DNA of 28,838 nucleotides from an uncultured Jeotgalicoccus sp. Lineage in GTDB: Bacteria > Bacillota > Bacilli > Staphylococcales > Salinicoccaceae. Location of the stretch: contig CANRKV010000004.1 in NCBI GenBank assembly GCA_947631305.1, forward strand, positions 1 through 28,838, written 5' to 3'. Positions 6,471-15,300 of this stretch are shown piece after piece. Positions within the stretch are counted from its first letter, which is position 1, and each line of letters opens with the position of its first letter. Under the pieces are notes generated by a model that had not been told where the DNA came from, did no database searches, and worked only from the letters and a program-made list of their open reading frames with translations. The position numbers and the translations under genes were made by a program.

Positions 6471-8054
6471 TTATGCGTTCTGTTTAACAACCGGACGGTA
6501 CACAAATTTTACGATTGCAAACACTAAAAGAAGGCCGGCAAGAACTCCGAGAAGTCCCCACAATACACTCGTTGTCAGACCCAGAATAACAAAGCCCGCA
6601 AGTCCGATTAACGCTGAAATAATCGCGTAAGGCAGCTGTGTCATAACGTGAACGATATGATCACTTCCTGACCCTGTGGATGACAGTATTGTCGAGTCGG
6701 AAATCGGTGAACAGTGGTCTCCGAATACTGCACCTGCAAGTACTGCCGCAACACTTGGCAGCAGGAGCTCAGTCGCACCAAGTGAAATAATAATTTCACC
6801 TGCAACCGGAATCAGAATACCGAATGAACCCCAGCTCGTACCTGTAGCAAGTGCCATAATACAAGCAACAATAAAGATGACAGCAGGCAGCAGTGCAACC
6901 GGCAGATTTGAACTTTCAACCATCGCACCAAGCAGTTCTCCTGTACCCAGTTCACTGATTAATGCACCGATCATCCATGCAAATGTTAATACCAGTATTG
7001 CCGGAAACATCGCAAGGAATCCTGTTTTAATACCGAGTAAAATATGTCTGCCGCTGAAATCATTGTCATTTTTTGTCTGTTTGAAGTAATAAAATAATGT
7101 CAGCACCAGACCCACAATACCCCCGATTAGAAGTGAATGTGTAATCAGTGTATTTTCCATTACTGTGAATACGCCCCAGCTTCCGCCTTCAAGCGCACCT
7201 GTAATATACATTGCAATAACAACTGACAATGCAAGACCGACAATCGGCACGATTAATGCACTGGCACTGGATCCTTCATGGACAGGCAGGTCTTCATCCT
7301 GCTCTGCGAATTCAGGCACCTTATCGCGCAGAATACCTTCGTTAATTGCTAATTCTTCCTGTTTTCTCATCGGTCCAATGTCGAACTTAAAAATAATAAC
7401 GATAAACATCATTACCATCGCCGCTATTACATAAAAATTCATCGGTATCATGTACATGAAACTCTGGAACGGTGAAATGTGTGTCATGCCCGCCCCGATT
7501 AATAACGGTGCTGTCAGTCCCATAATTCCTGCACCCCAGCTTGACACCGGCGCCATTACAGCGACCGGAGATGCTGTCGTATCGACAAAATAAGCAAGTT
7601 TTGCTCGTGAAATCTTATATTTATCCGTAATCGGCTTAGCGACCTGACCGACGATTAATGCACTGAAGTAATCATCGATAAAGACGATAATTCCGAGTAC
7701 GCCTGCCATCAGGCCTGCTCCGCGGCGGGATTTGACTTTTGTCAGCGCCCAGTTTGTAAATGCCCGCGCACCGCCTGACATATTCATAAATGCCGTCATA
7801 ATTCCGAGCAGTGTTAAGAAAATTAATATGTACGCATTCCACGTGTTTATACCGCCGTCTTCAATAAATATTGCGAGAAATGAATCGAAAACCAGCGTGA
7901 AAAATTCACCGAACTGGCCATTCGCAATGACAAATGCCGACGTAATAATCCCTGCACCTAAACTGATAACTACCTTTCTCGTTACAACAACGAGTAAGAG
8001 TGTAAGTAATGGCGGGATTAACGGCATATATTCCCAATTTAAAAATGATTCCAT
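6471..8054 (-). CDS. NhaC-family transporter, predicted lysine transporter
   Basis: An integral membrane protein of 527 residues with about 12 hydrophobic helices, of the NhaC sodium/proton antiporter family. Family features include FIDDYFSALIVG near residue 135, the SRAKLAYFVDTTASPVAVMAPVSSWGAG stretch following it, and the late GDHCSPISDSTILSSTGSG motif. Sequence alone would give an Na+/H+ antiporter label. The leader, however, is a complete lysine riboswitch, and L-box control of NhaC-like proteins was the basis for proposing them as lysine transporters (the LysW group). Lysine, probably with Na+ or H+ coupling, is therefore the likely substrate; direction is inferred as uptake because the switch turns genes off when lysine is present. 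The ATG at 8054 follows AGGAGG. An upstream in-frame ATG at 8114 is inside the riboswitch terminator and is rejected. Confidence 0.88.
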   Translation of the reverse strand: MESFLNWEYMPLIPPLLTLLLVVVTRKVVISLGAGIITSAFVIANGQFGEFFTLVFDSFLAIFIEDGGINTWNAYILIFLTLLGIMTAFMNMSGGARAFTNWALTKVKSRRGAGLMAGVLGIIVFIDDYFSALIVGQVAKPITDKYKISRAKLAYFVDTTASPVAVMAPVSSWGAGIMGLTAPLLIGAGMTHISPFQSFMYMIPMNFYVIAAMVMMFIVIIFKFDIGPMRKQEELAINEGILRDKVPEFAEQDEDLPVHEGSSASALIVPIVGLALSVVIAMYITGALEGGSWGVFTVMENTLITHSLLIGGIVGLVLTLFYYFKQTKNDNDFSGRHILLGIKTGFLAMFPAILVLTFAWMIGALISELGTGELLGAMVESSNLPVALLPAVIFIVACIMALATGTSWGSFGILIPVAGEIIISLGATELLLPSVAAVLAGAVFGDHCSPISDSTILSSTGSGSDHIVHVMTQLPYAIISALIGLAGFVILGLTTSVLWGLLGVLAGLLLVFAIVKFVYRPVVKQNA

Positions 8055-8079
8055 TTTTCTTCCTCCTAATTTTTTCAAT

Positions 8080-8119
8080 AAAAAAAACCACAAATACGCT
8101 AACAGTGCACGCATTTATG
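8080..8119 (-). terminator. Lysine-controlled terminator of the riboswitch
   Basis: On the minus strand CATAAATGCG (8119-8110) pairs with CGTATTTGTG (8098-8089) over 10 positions, with an 11-base loop. A G and TTTTTTTT follow. A competing antiterminator can form between CATTTA (8134-8129), with flanking GCGC, and TAAATG (8117-8112), with flanking GTGC. This is the usual off-switch layout. Confidence 0.82.
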
Positions 8120-8287
8120 ATTTATCTATTAAATGTAGCGCATCATGTAACTGACAGTGCCCAGCCTGTTAAACTGAACCCCAGAACAAATACCTGCCGG
8201 CACTGTCCTTCGGCATTTTCCCCTTTCAAGTATCTTCTAAACGCATGCCTGCTGAGATACTTTACTGTTGAAAAATGCAACCTCTAC
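8089..8287 (-). promoter_or_regulatory. Lysine riboswitch (L box)
   Basis: The minus strand from 8287 down shows the L-box core in order. P2 arms are GCATTTT (8278-8272) with AAAATGC (8219-8213). P3 arms are AAGTATC (8262-8256) with GATACTT (8234-8228), flanked by the conserved AGTA and GAAAGG. GCCGAAG follows, then P4 (GGACAGTGCC with GGTA-U-TTGTTC, loop GGCA), TGGG, P5 (GTTCAG with CTGGGC) and the invariant ACTGTC (8158-8153). P1 is probably GTAG (8287-8284) with CTAC (8138-8135), which would withhold the antiterminator. The expression platform is the terminator ahead of the NhaC-family gene. Confidence 0.9.
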
Positions 8288-8310
8288 TTTTCTTTATTCA
8301 ATTGCTTTAC

Positions 8311-8339
8311 ATTATAGCATATCCCGGCTTGAAAAGACT
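8311..8339 (-). promoter_or_regulatory. Promoter of the lysine riboswitch transcript
   Basis: Minus strand: weak AGTCTT -35 (8339-8334), 17 bases, then TATAAT -10 (8316-8311) preceded by TGC, an extended -10. The start is predicted near 8304, about 17 bases ahead of P1. The -35 overlaps the yunD stop codon. Confidence 0.65.
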
Positions 8340-9657
8340 ACATCGCTTCAAGATATTTTTTTATAATATCACGCAGCAGATCCGGTACCATGTATTCTTT
8401 TTTTGAATATCTGAATTGCGGAAATATCCTGCCGAAAGTATACATATCAAGTGTTCCAAGAGTATATTTTTTCTTTTCATCGATGAGTTCATTACCGATA
8501 TAATATTCACGTTCCGACTGGATATAATGAATATTATCAGTGACGAAACAGCCGAAAATATCTCCGCGAAAACCGAGTCCGCGTACGATTTCATCTTTAT
8601 ACTCATGACGGTTTGCCTGCGTAAATATTTCTTTCATCTCGCGTCCCGTGAGTTCTATCTGGACTGCATTAATCGCATGAGGCAATACTTTATGAAGTGA
8701 GTATTCAGTCAGTTCCCCGCCTTCAAACGGACTTGCTATGAGCCCCGTATGGATCAGCCCGGCATCGCTTTTAGTGAAATCTTTAAGCATATATGCCAAA
8801 AGAGAACTGAACCGTCCTGCTGAATACAATCTCCGGTCAATCGGCAGTGCATCTTCTTTAACGACTGTATTTTTTAAAATCGCTTTACCTTTATTGTAAT
8901 AATCATTTTCAACCTGGGATAATACATCCGATTCGATCAGGCCCGCTTTTTTGCCGACGAGCTTACCATCATCAAATTGAAGTGTGACTTCTCCGATGTA
9001 TTCTCCGTATCTCCCTGCCGCTGCAAGCAGCACGCCGTTGACACGTTCACCCTGCTCAAAATGATGATGCGTATGGGAGGATAGAATCAGATCAATTTCA
9101 GGAAATTTATTTGCGAGCGTTTCATCATCGTACATGCCTAAGTGACTCATCATTACGATAACATCGACCTTGGGTTCCAGTTCCCGTAAATACTTTTCTA
9201 TCCAGTCAAAGGCATCCGCTACTTCCCAGTCCAGTGCCAGATAAAAAGGGGTGAACTCTACTGTCGCTGCGATAAAACCGATTTTTATACCGTTTGTCTC
9301 TTTAATAGTATAAGGCTTAAAATACGGTTCTGTACTGCCTACTTCACGCAGGTTCGCACAAATTACATCGAACTCTGCATCATCATACAGATGCTTAAGC
9401 TGATCCTGCGTCAGCGTAATCCCTTCATTATTCCCGAGCGTAGCCACGTCACATGTAGCATTATTCAACAATTCAATATTGCCTTTTCCGAGTGTCGCTT
9501 CTGTGTATGGGTGCGAACGGTCGACATGGTCGCCGATATCGACATAAAACATATTGTCTCTGAACTGGCGTCTTTTATTTTTAATGAAGCTCGTGAACTT
9601 CATGTAATTATGTAATGCACTGTGTATATCATTAGTATGATAAATCTTCACTTCCAT
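8338..9657 (-). CDS. yunD: YunD-like metallophosphatase / 5'-nucleotidase
   Basis: A two-domain enzyme of the UshA/5'-nucleotidase type: an N-terminal calcineurin-like metallophosphatase domain (about 1-235) and a C-terminal 5'-nucleotidase domain (about 270-439). Two-metal ligands are visible in order: HTNDIHS near residue 8, GDHVD near 42, GNNEG near 76 (Asn in the place of the usual His of GNHE), MSHLG near 170 and SSHTHHH near 193. There is no signal peptide, so unlike UshA it should act in the cytosol, on nucleotides or related phosphoesters. The ATG at 9657 follows AGGAG. It is the last gene of yunF-yunE-yunD, 11 bases after yunE. I see no terminator after it; the lysine riboswitch promoter overlaps its end. 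Confidence 0.9.
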   Translation of the reverse strand: MEVKIYHTNDIHSALHNYMKFTSFIKNKRRQFRDNMFYVDIGDHVDRSHPYTEATLGKGNIELLNNATCDVATLGNNEGITLTQDQLKHLYDDAEFDVICANLREVGSTEPYFKPYTIKETNGIKIGFIAATVEFTPFYLALDWEVADAFDWIEKYLRELEPKVDVIVMMSHLGMYDDETLANKFPEIDLILSSHTHHHFEQGERVNGVLLAAAGRYGEYIGEVTLQFDDGKLVGKKAGLIESDVLSQVENDYYNKGKAILKNTVVKEDALPIDRRLYSAGRFSSLLAYMLKDFTKSDAGLIHTGLIASPFEGGELTEYSLHKVLPHAINAVQIELTGREMKEIFTQANRHEYKDEIVRGLGFRGDIFGCFVTDNIHYIQSEREYYIGNELIDEKKKYTLGTLDMYTFGRIFPQFRYSKKEYMVPDLLRDIIKKYLEAM

Positions 9658-9668
9658 GCGAGCACTCC

Positions 9669-10490
9669 TTAAAGAATTGTTTGTAAAATCAAGTATAATC
9701 CCAGTATAAACAAGACCGTGCGGAGCAGTACAACTAAAGCGTCCGAACTGAACCGCTGATTAATTTTTACACCGATAGTCGCTCCAACGACAGCTGCCGG
9801 TACGAGCATCAGTATGTACAGATAAACGACGTTATTCTGCAGTACATGACCGAATGCCGACGATACGCCGGAGAAAAATACCATCATCATACTCGTACCG
9901 ATGGCGATTGTCGGCGGCATCCGGAAAACCATCAGCATTAAAGGTGTCATCAGGACACCTCCGCCGATACCGAATAGTCCTGTTATAAAGCCGACGATAA
10001 ACGTTATAACAATCGCAAGATACGGCGGAAAACCGTAATGATACACATTACCCTGATTATCGCGGTGAGGTTTTAAATACTTGGGGTTCTGGAACACTTT
10101 CATCGGCTTAATTTTATTTCTGATTACTAACAGAATACTAATAAAAATTAAGAATATCCCAAAGTATAAGTTGAAGCTGTCTACTGTAAACAAGCTGCTG
10201 GCATATGAGCCTGCAAATGCCCCCGGCATTAACCCGATTAAAAACAGAATACCATTCTGCTTGTCAACCTGCTTGTTTCGCGCATATGAAATCATCGCGC
10301 TCATACCTGTAAATATTAAAAGCATACTCGATGTACCGACCGCAGTCTGCGGTGTTATTGCCGGCAGCAGGCCGAGAGTCAGCCCGAAAAACATTAAAGC
10401 GGGAACGACAATGACACCCCCGCCGATACCGACGAGCGAGCCCAGTATAGAAGAAAGTAAACCGATCAGTATAAGCACGATAAATTCCAT
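9669..10490 (-). CDS. yunE: TauE/SafE-family membrane transporter (YunE)
   Basis: An integral membrane protein of 273 residues with about eight hydrophobic helices. It belongs to the TauE/SafE (sulfite exporter) family, which moves sulfur-containing or organic anions across the membrane; the substrate here is unknown. The internal duplication typical of the family is visible: LVGIGGGVIVVPALM near residues 19-33 is repeated as LFGIGGGVLMTPLMLM near 175-190. The ATG at 10490 follows a G-rich ribosome site. It lies 12 bases after yunF and 11 bases before yunD, so the three genes form one operon. Nothing in the neighbourhood identifies the substrate. Confidence 0.9.
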   Translation of the reverse strand: MEFIVLILIGLLSSILGSLVGIGGGVIVVPALMFFGLTLGLLPAITPQTAVGTSSMLLIFTGMSAMISYARNKQVDKQNGILFLIGLMPGAFAGSYASSLFTVDSFNLYFGIFLIFISILLVIRNKIKPMKVFQNPKYLKPHRDNQGNVYHYGFPPYLAIVITFIVGFITGLFGIGGGVLMTPLMLMVFRMPPTIAIGTSMMMVFFSGVSSAFGHVLQNNVVYLYILMLVPAAVVGATIGVKINQRFSSDALVVLLRTVLFILGLYLILQTIL

Positions 10491-10502
10491 GACCCCAGCC
10501 CC

Positions 10503-11351
10503 TTAGAATAGTTTCAGCTGCTTCGGCGCAAGTCCGCTGTATTCTATGTTCAGCATGCTGATTAACTGTTTTGCATTGCCAGCTGCGTGACCTCCTGAGT
10601 TATTGTTAAAAACGATATAAATGTCTTTCGTTTTATGCTGCAGTATATTGATTTGTTTTTGTAACCACTCGAGTTCCTGTCTGTTATAATCGTATAAATA
10701 GCGGACTTCCCGCCACTCTTCGGATGTCCGGTTCTGCTGTGTCCAGCCGTGGACATTACGGCCGTGCAGGCGTATAAATGCTGTATCATCCGTAACTCGG
10801 TTAACGAAAGGAATCGAGCCGATTCCTGCCTGCGGTTCATCACAAATACTGTGAATGACCTGGCTGTCGTGCAGAAATTCCAGTGTATGTTCTTTAAAGT
10901 CATCACGGAACCATGTCTGATTACGGAATTCCACTGCGACTTTAAAAGGTTTCAGCAGTTCGATTGCAAATTTTACATAGCGTATATTTTTACTGTTGCA
11001 GTCAAACCACGGTGGAAACTGCAGTAGTACAAATGCAAGTTTATTTCTTTGATACATAGGCATCAGCATTTCTTTATAGGCAGAAAAAACATCCCTGATA
11101 GAATCGTAATGTTCTCTGTAATCGCTGTGTCCCGTCATAAACTGATGAGCTTTCACTGCGAATTTAAACGTATCAGGTGTCTGATCACACCATTTTTCCA
11201 CCGTTGACTGACGCTGTACCGCATAGTATGTTGAATCGAGTTCAACGATTGGAAAATGTGAAGCATATGTAATTAATTTATCTTTTTTATTTGAGAGTTC
11301 GGTGTACAGCGAATCGTGATCACCCCACCCTGTCAGTCCTATATAAATCAT
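10503..11351 (-). CDS. yunF: DUF72 family protein (YunF-like)
   Basis: A 282-residue protein of the DUF72 family, a TIM-barrel-like fold of unknown activity related to xylose-isomerase-type barrels. Recognisable segments are the N-terminal IGLTGWGDH, the LDSTYYAVQ motif near 40, FKFAVKAHQFMTGH near 65, LLQFPPWF near 110, VAVEFRNQTWF near 140 and the C-terminal YIVFNNNSGGHAAGNAKQL segment. It begins the yunF-yunE-yunD operon. The ATG at 11351 follows AAGGTG. The 49-base gap to the divergent fetA contains an extended -10-like TGCTAAAAT on the minus strand (about 11376-11368) but no clear -35. Confidence 0.9.
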   Translation of the reverse strand: MIYIGLTGWGDHDSLYTELSNKKDKLITYASHFPIVELDSTYYAVQRQSTVEKWCDQTPDTFKFAVKAHQFMTGHSDYREHYDSIRDVFSAYKEMLMPMYQRNKLAFVLLQFPPWFDCNSKNIRYVKFAIELLKPFKVAVEFRNQTWFRDDFKEHTLEFLHDSQVIHSICDEPQAGIGSIPFVNRVTDDTAFIRLHGRNVHGWTQQNRTSEEWREVRYLYDYNRQELEWLQKQINILQHKTKDIYIVFNNNSGGHAAGNAKQLISMLNIEYSGLAPKQLKLF

Positions 11352-11400
11352 TAAATCACCTTACTTCATTTTAGCACATTTACATTGGAGGGTTTGAACC

Positions 11401-12102
11401 ATGGAGATTATTGACTTCCAAAATGTCAGTTATCAATCGATATTGCACAATATAACAGGGTCTTTCAGAGAAAATAAAATCACGACTTTTATCGGGCCGA
11501 GCGGCGCAGGTAAAACAACGTGTCTGAAACATATTAACGGGCTGATATCCCCGGATTCCGGCAGTGTTTTTTACCGCGGTGAAGATATATCCGGCATCGA
11601 CATTATCGCTCTCAGAAAGAAAGCCGGCATGGCATTTCAAAGTGCGCCGATGCTTCATGGCACGGTGTACGATAATTTAAATCTGCCGCTCCAGATATTT
11701 AATGAAAAGCTGAGTCATGAACGTGCCGTCAGACTGCTCGACATGGTTGAACTGGATGAATCATTTTTATCGCGTAAAATAAAAACACTGTCCGGCGGTG
11801 AAAAGAGCCGTATTTCAATAGCCCGCACATTCGTCTCAAGACCTGAAGTACTGCTGCTCGATGAAATTACGTCGAGTCTTGATTACACACTGGTCAGAGA
11901 AATTGAACGCCTGGTGATGAAACTGCAGCAGGAACATCGGCTGACTGTGATTTGGATTACCCACGACCTCGCTCAGGCTGAGCGTGTCAGCGATGATATC
12001 TGGTTTTTAAATCAGGGTGAGCTGCTGCTTCACGGCGCAATTGATACATTATACAGTTCAAAGAATACAGTTATCCAGCAATTTCTAAGAGGTGTACGCT
12101 AA
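11401..12102 (+). CDS. fetA: ABC transporter ATP-binding protein, FetA-like
   Basis: The cytosolic ATPase of a two-gene ABC transporter. It is 233 residues, a single nucleotide-binding domain. Walker A is GPSGAGKTT (residues 32-40), the Q-loop is AFQSAP near 79, the signature is LSGGEKSR (130-137), Walker B is LLLDE (151-155) and the H-loop is WITHDL near 186. The partner is the overlapping fetB, whose family (UPF0014) includes E. coli FetB. The E. coli FetAB pair is reported to export iron and help under peroxide stress. Iron is therefore a reasonable but unproven substrate. The ATG follows GGAGGG by 8 bases. The gene starts only 49 bases from the divergent yunF. Confidence 0.88.
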   Translation: MEIIDFQNVSYQSILHNITGSFRENKITTFIGPSGAGKTTCLKHINGLISPDSGSVFYRGEDISGIDIIALRKKAGMAFQSAPMLHGTVYDNLNLPLQIFNEKLSHERAVRLLDMVELDESFLSRKIKTLSGGEKSRISIARTFVSRPEVLLLDEITSSLDYTLVREIERLVMKLQQEHRLTVIWITHDLAQAERVSDDIWFLNQGELLLHGAIDTLYSSKNTVIQQFLRGVR

Positions 12103-12860
12103 TGGGCTTCCAGGAACTTCTGCTCTCAGGCGTCTTTGTTATTATTCCTCTGGTTATTGCGGTTGTACTGAAACTCGGCTTAACAAAGGATATTGTTATC
12201 GCTTCGGTCCGTTCAATTGTCCAGCTGCTTATTGTCGGTATGATACTGACTTTTGTTTTCGACAGTGACAGCAGTATTTACATGATTTTAATGATAATAG
12301 TAATGATTGGTGCTGCCAGTCAGAATGTCATTAAAAAAGGCACGCGTATTCCCGGTATAAAGTGGATTATTATTTTAACACTGACAGCCGTGGAAGTTGT
12401 TTCAATGACAATTATGCTCGGTTTCGGCATACTCGATTTTGAACCCGAACAGATTATTCCAATCAGCGGCATGATTATCGGCAACTGTATGGTGCTGTCA
12501 TTATTGTTCGTCAGTAAATTTACCGATGAACTTGAAAACAGTGAAGAAATGATAGAGCTGATTTTATCATTCGGCGGGCAGCCGAAAGATGCGGTTTCCC
12601 GCAGTTTAAAATCAGCAATTCAAACGAGTATGATTCCGACGATAGAATCACAGAAAACCATCGGTCTTGTCCAGCTTCCCGGCATGATGAGCGGGTTGAT
12701 TATCGGGGGTGCTGCACCGATGGAAGCCGTCATGTATCAGCTGCTCGTTTTGTTTTTAATACTGACTAACGCAACTGCTGCTTCTGTCATGGTCGGATAT
12801 TTATCGTATCCAAAACTGTTTAACAGCCGTATGCAGTATACGGGTTTGAAAAATGAATAA
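12102..12860 (+). CDS. fetB: ABC transporter permease, FetB/UPF0014 family
   Basis: The membrane subunit paired with fetA. It is 252 residues with about seven hydrophobic helices. The UPF0014 hallmarks are clear: the GMIIGNCM segment near 125, LSFGGQPKDAV near 160, and the long conserved TIESQKTIGLVQLPGMMSGLIIGGAAPMEAV-type loop near 185-215. The stop of fetA and the start of fetB share one base (TAATG), so the two subunits are made in step. Family knowledge from E. coli suggests export of iron. No iron box or metal regulator site is obvious upstream. Confidence 0.9.
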   Translation: MGFQELLLSGVFVIIPLVIAVVLKLGLTKDIVIASVRSIVQLLIVGMILTFVFDSDSSIYMILMIIVMIGAASQNVIKKGTRIPGIKWIIILTLTAVEVVSMTIMLGFGILDFEPEQIIPISGMIIGNCMVLSLLFVSKFTDELENSEEMIELILSFGGQPKDAVSRSLKSAIQTSMIPTIESQKTIGLVQLPGMMSGLIIGGAAPMEAVMYQLLVLFLILTNATAASVMVGYLSYPKLFNSRMQYTGLKNE

Positions 12861-12874
12861 AAGGCGGGAATGCT

Positions 12875-13780
12875 ATGAAAAATTCGCTGCATGCTAAAGG
12901 TTTAATTTTCGTCATTATCGGTGCCGCGCTTTGGGGTATCGGCGGGACTGCGTCCGATTATATATTTACCGAGACGCCCGTCGACGTTAACTGGTATGTT
13001 ACAGCCAGACTGACGATCAGCGGTATTATCCTATTATCTATATACACTTTATTTTTCCGGAAGAAACATCGTACAGTATGGAATAAACATACAGTGCTCA
13101 TGTTCTCCATATATTCCATCTTCGGTATGACGATGGTGCAGTACACATTTATGGCCGCAATCGGCTATGGCAACGCTGCTATTGCCACCGTGCTGCAATG
13201 TACCGGACCGATTTATATTATTCTTTATGCGGTGATGAAAAAATACAGACCGTGGACAAAAGCTGAAGCCTTTATAATCGGTGCAATGATTATCGGCGTT
13301 ATTCTAATTGCCACCAACGGCAATCTGACAAACCTCGCAGTGTCGCCTGTTGCCCTGATGTTCGGGCTCGCATCAGGTGTTGCACTCGCCTACTACACGC
13401 TGCATGCACCAGTGCTGCTCCAGGTCATTCATCCGCTTCAGCTCGTCGGCGGATCAATGCTGACAGGCGGTATTATTATGAACTTCGTTCATCCGATATG
13501 GGTGTTTGATTTTTCATTTGACTGGACTTGGGCGCAGATTATTATACTGGCACTGTCCATACTGCTTGGAACAACGCTCGCGTTCTACTTGTACATTACG
13601 AGCATGAAATACATCAGTTCAACGGAAGCCGGTATACTCGGCCTGCTGGAGCCTGTATCCGCAGTACTGACATCGGTCATCCTGTTAAACGTTGGTCTCG
13701 GCATGTACCAGGTTGCAGGTATTATTTTAATACTCGCAGTCGGAGTATTTATCAGTACGAGGAAAGCAGAAGCAGCGTAA
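12875..13780 (+). CDS. EamA/DMT-family transporter
   Basis: An integral membrane protein of 301 residues with ten predicted helices arranged as two EamA repeats of five (about 1-145 and 150-295), the drug/metabolite transporter fold. The N-terminal GAALWGIGGTASDYIF segment and the second-repeat GLASGVALAYYTLHAPVLL and STEAGILGLLEPVSAVLTSVILL segments are typical. Members export amino acids, sugars or other metabolites; the substrate here cannot be read from sequence. The ATG at 12875 follows GGCGGG, 14 bases after fetB, so it is probably the third gene of that operon. It ends at a two-way terminator shared with the xyl operon. Confidence 0.88.
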   Translation: MKNSLHAKGLIFVIIGAALWGIGGTASDYIFTETPVDVNWYVTARLTISGIILLSIYTLFFRKKHRTVWNKHTVLMFSIYSIFGMTMVQYTFMAAIGYGNAAIATVLQCTGPIYIILYAVMKKYRPWTKAEAFIIGAMIIGVILIATNGNLTNLAVSPVALMFGLASGVALAYYTLHAPVLLQVIHPLQLVGGSMLTGGIIMNFVHPIWVFDFSFDWTWAQIIILALSILLGTTLAFYLYITSMKYISSTEAGILGLLEPVSAVLTSVILLNVGLGMYQVAGIILILAVGVFISTRKAEAA

Positions 13781-13797
13781 AAAGAATTGAGCAATAA

Positions 13798-13830
13798 AAA
13801 ATTCCGTCCTCATAATGAGAACGGAATTTT
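13798..13830. terminator. Bidirectional terminator between the EamA gene and the xyl operon
   Basis: AAAATTCCGT (13798-13807) pairs with ACGGAATTTT (13821-13830). An inner CTCAT/ATGAG pair lies inside, with one mismatch between the two segments. U-rich tails follow on both strands. It lies between the convergent EamA-type gene and sugar porter gene. Confidence 0.88.
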
Positions 13831-13837
13831 AATTTTA

Positions 13838-15280
13838 TTATTTTGTTTCCACTGCAGCTTCGTTAGAAAGCACTTCTGAAGTATCTTCTTTTTTCTTCCA
13901 CAGTTTTTCAAGCTCTTCAAGAGTTTTACCTTTAGTTTCAGGCAGGAATTTCCAAACGAACAGTCCTGACAGTACACACATCAGACCGTAGAAGCCGTAT
14001 GTCATTGCACCGCTGACTTCCATCATGTACGGATAGAATGAAGTAATGGTAAAGTTTGCAAGCCATTGTACCGCAACTGCAATTGCCATAGCAGCGCCTC
14101 TGATTCTGTTAGGGAATATTTCTGATAATACAACCCAGACAATTGGTCCCCAGCTCATCATAAACGATGCTGTGAATATTACGATAAATACCAGTGTTGA
14201 TATACCGATTACGTTAAACCCTGACAGCAGGCTGACCCCGCCCATACCGATTGCCATACCGATAGAACCGACAATCAGCAGAGGTTTTCTACCAATCTTA
14301 TCAACATATTTTATAGCAATAAGTGTAAATATTACGTTTACAAGTCCCATTACTACTGTCTGTACCATCGATGCGTCTGCACCCGCCCCGAGATCTTCAA
14401 AAATTCTCGGCGCATAGTAAAGTGCAACGTTAATACCGATAAATTGCTGGAAGAATGACACCATAATACCTACGATAATCACTGTTTTACCAAATGCAAA
14501 CAACGGTGTTTTCTTTTTCGTTGTTTCAAGTTTACGTGTTTGTACTATATCTGCCAGCACTTTTTTAGAGTGATCTGCAGAATGATAAATTCTGTTTAAT
14601 ACAGCCATCGCTTTATCATCCTGTTTGTTGAGCGCAAGATATCTCGGTGTTTCCGGTACTGCGAACAGCAGCAGGAAGAACAGAAGTGCAGGAACTGCTT
14701 CAGTCAGGAACATGTATCTCCAGCCTATAGTTTCCATCCATGATGCAGTTTCCCCAAAAGCGATACCGTAGTTAACAAAATAAACTACGAGCATACCGAA
14801 GATAATTGCAAACTGGTTCCATGAAACCAGTCTTCCTCTAATTCCTGACGGCGCCATTTCCCCGATGAACATCGGTGTAACAGCAGATGCCAGGCCGACA
14901 CCGATACCCCCGATAATACGGTAAAGGTTAAACATGATAAGAAGACCTAAGCTTGCTTCTCCTACTTCAAAGAACAGAAGTTCAGGATATGCTGAAAGCA
15001 GTGCTGAAACAGCAAGCAGAACAGCTGCAAGCTGCAGTGATCTCTTTCTTCCGATTCTTTCCGCAATTTTACCTGAAAGAATTCCCCCGATTACACAACC
15101 GATTAATGCACTCGATACTGTTACCCCGTGTATGAATGAATTATAGTCGGCTGTTATGTACTTTTGAAGAGATTGTTCCGCTCCGGATATAACAGCTGTG
15201 TCATACCCGAATAACAATCCTCCCAGTGTTGCAATTAACGTCATCGTGATTAAAAACTTCACATTATAATGTGGTCCCAT
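13838..15280 (-). CDS. Sugar porter (MFS) transporter, likely xylose/H+ symporter
   Basis: An integral membrane protein of 480 residues with twelve helices, of the sugar porter branch of the major facilitator superfamily. Family signatures are present in order: GGLLFGYDTAVISG near 20, ERIGRKRSLQL near 75, RGRLVSWNQ near 150, PETPRYL near 220, QQFIGINVALYYAPRIF near 280 (the QQxxGxN sugar-binding motif), DKIGRKPLL near 340 and the terminal PETKGKTLEELE. It is the third gene after xylA and xylB, 20 bases past xylB, so xylose is the likely substrate. The ATG at 15280 is preferred over a GTG one codon earlier because it is 9 bases from GGGGG. A terminator follows. Confidence 0.92.
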   Translation of the reverse strand: MGPHYNVKFLITMTLIATLGGLLFGYDTAVISGAEQSLQKYITADYNSFIHGVTVSSALIGCVIGGILSGKIAERIGRKRSLQLAAVLLAVSALLSAYPELLFFEVGEASLGLLIMFNLYRIIGGIGVGLASAVTPMFIGEMAPSGIRGRLVSWNQFAIIFGMLVVYFVNYGIAFGETASWMETIGWRYMFLTEAVPALLFFLLLFAVPETPRYLALNKQDDKAMAVLNRIYHSADHSKKVLADIVQTRKLETTKKKTPLFAFGKTVIIVGIMVSFFQQFIGINVALYYAPRIFEDLGAGADASMVQTVVMGLVNVIFTLIAIKYVDKIGRKPLLIVGSIGMAIGMGGVSLLSGFNVIGISTLVFIVIFTASFMMSWGPIVWVVLSEIFPNRIRGAAMAIAVAVQWLANFTITSFYPYMMEVSGAMTYGFYGLMCVLSGLFVWKFLPETKGKTLEELEKLWKKKEDTSEVLSNEAAVETK

Positions 15281-15300
15281 CACATGACACCCCCAAAGTT

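Noticed and set aside
6455..6478. GCATAAT/ATTATGC hairpin at the stop of the NhaC-family gene as a terminator
   Set aside because: AT-rich weak stem with no U run after it; the sequence more likely supplies the yutD -10 region.
8009..8317. A 102-codon plus-strand frame opposite the riboswitch leader
   Set aside because: The region is explained by the lysine riboswitch on the minus strand; the frame has low-complexity, non-protein-like content.
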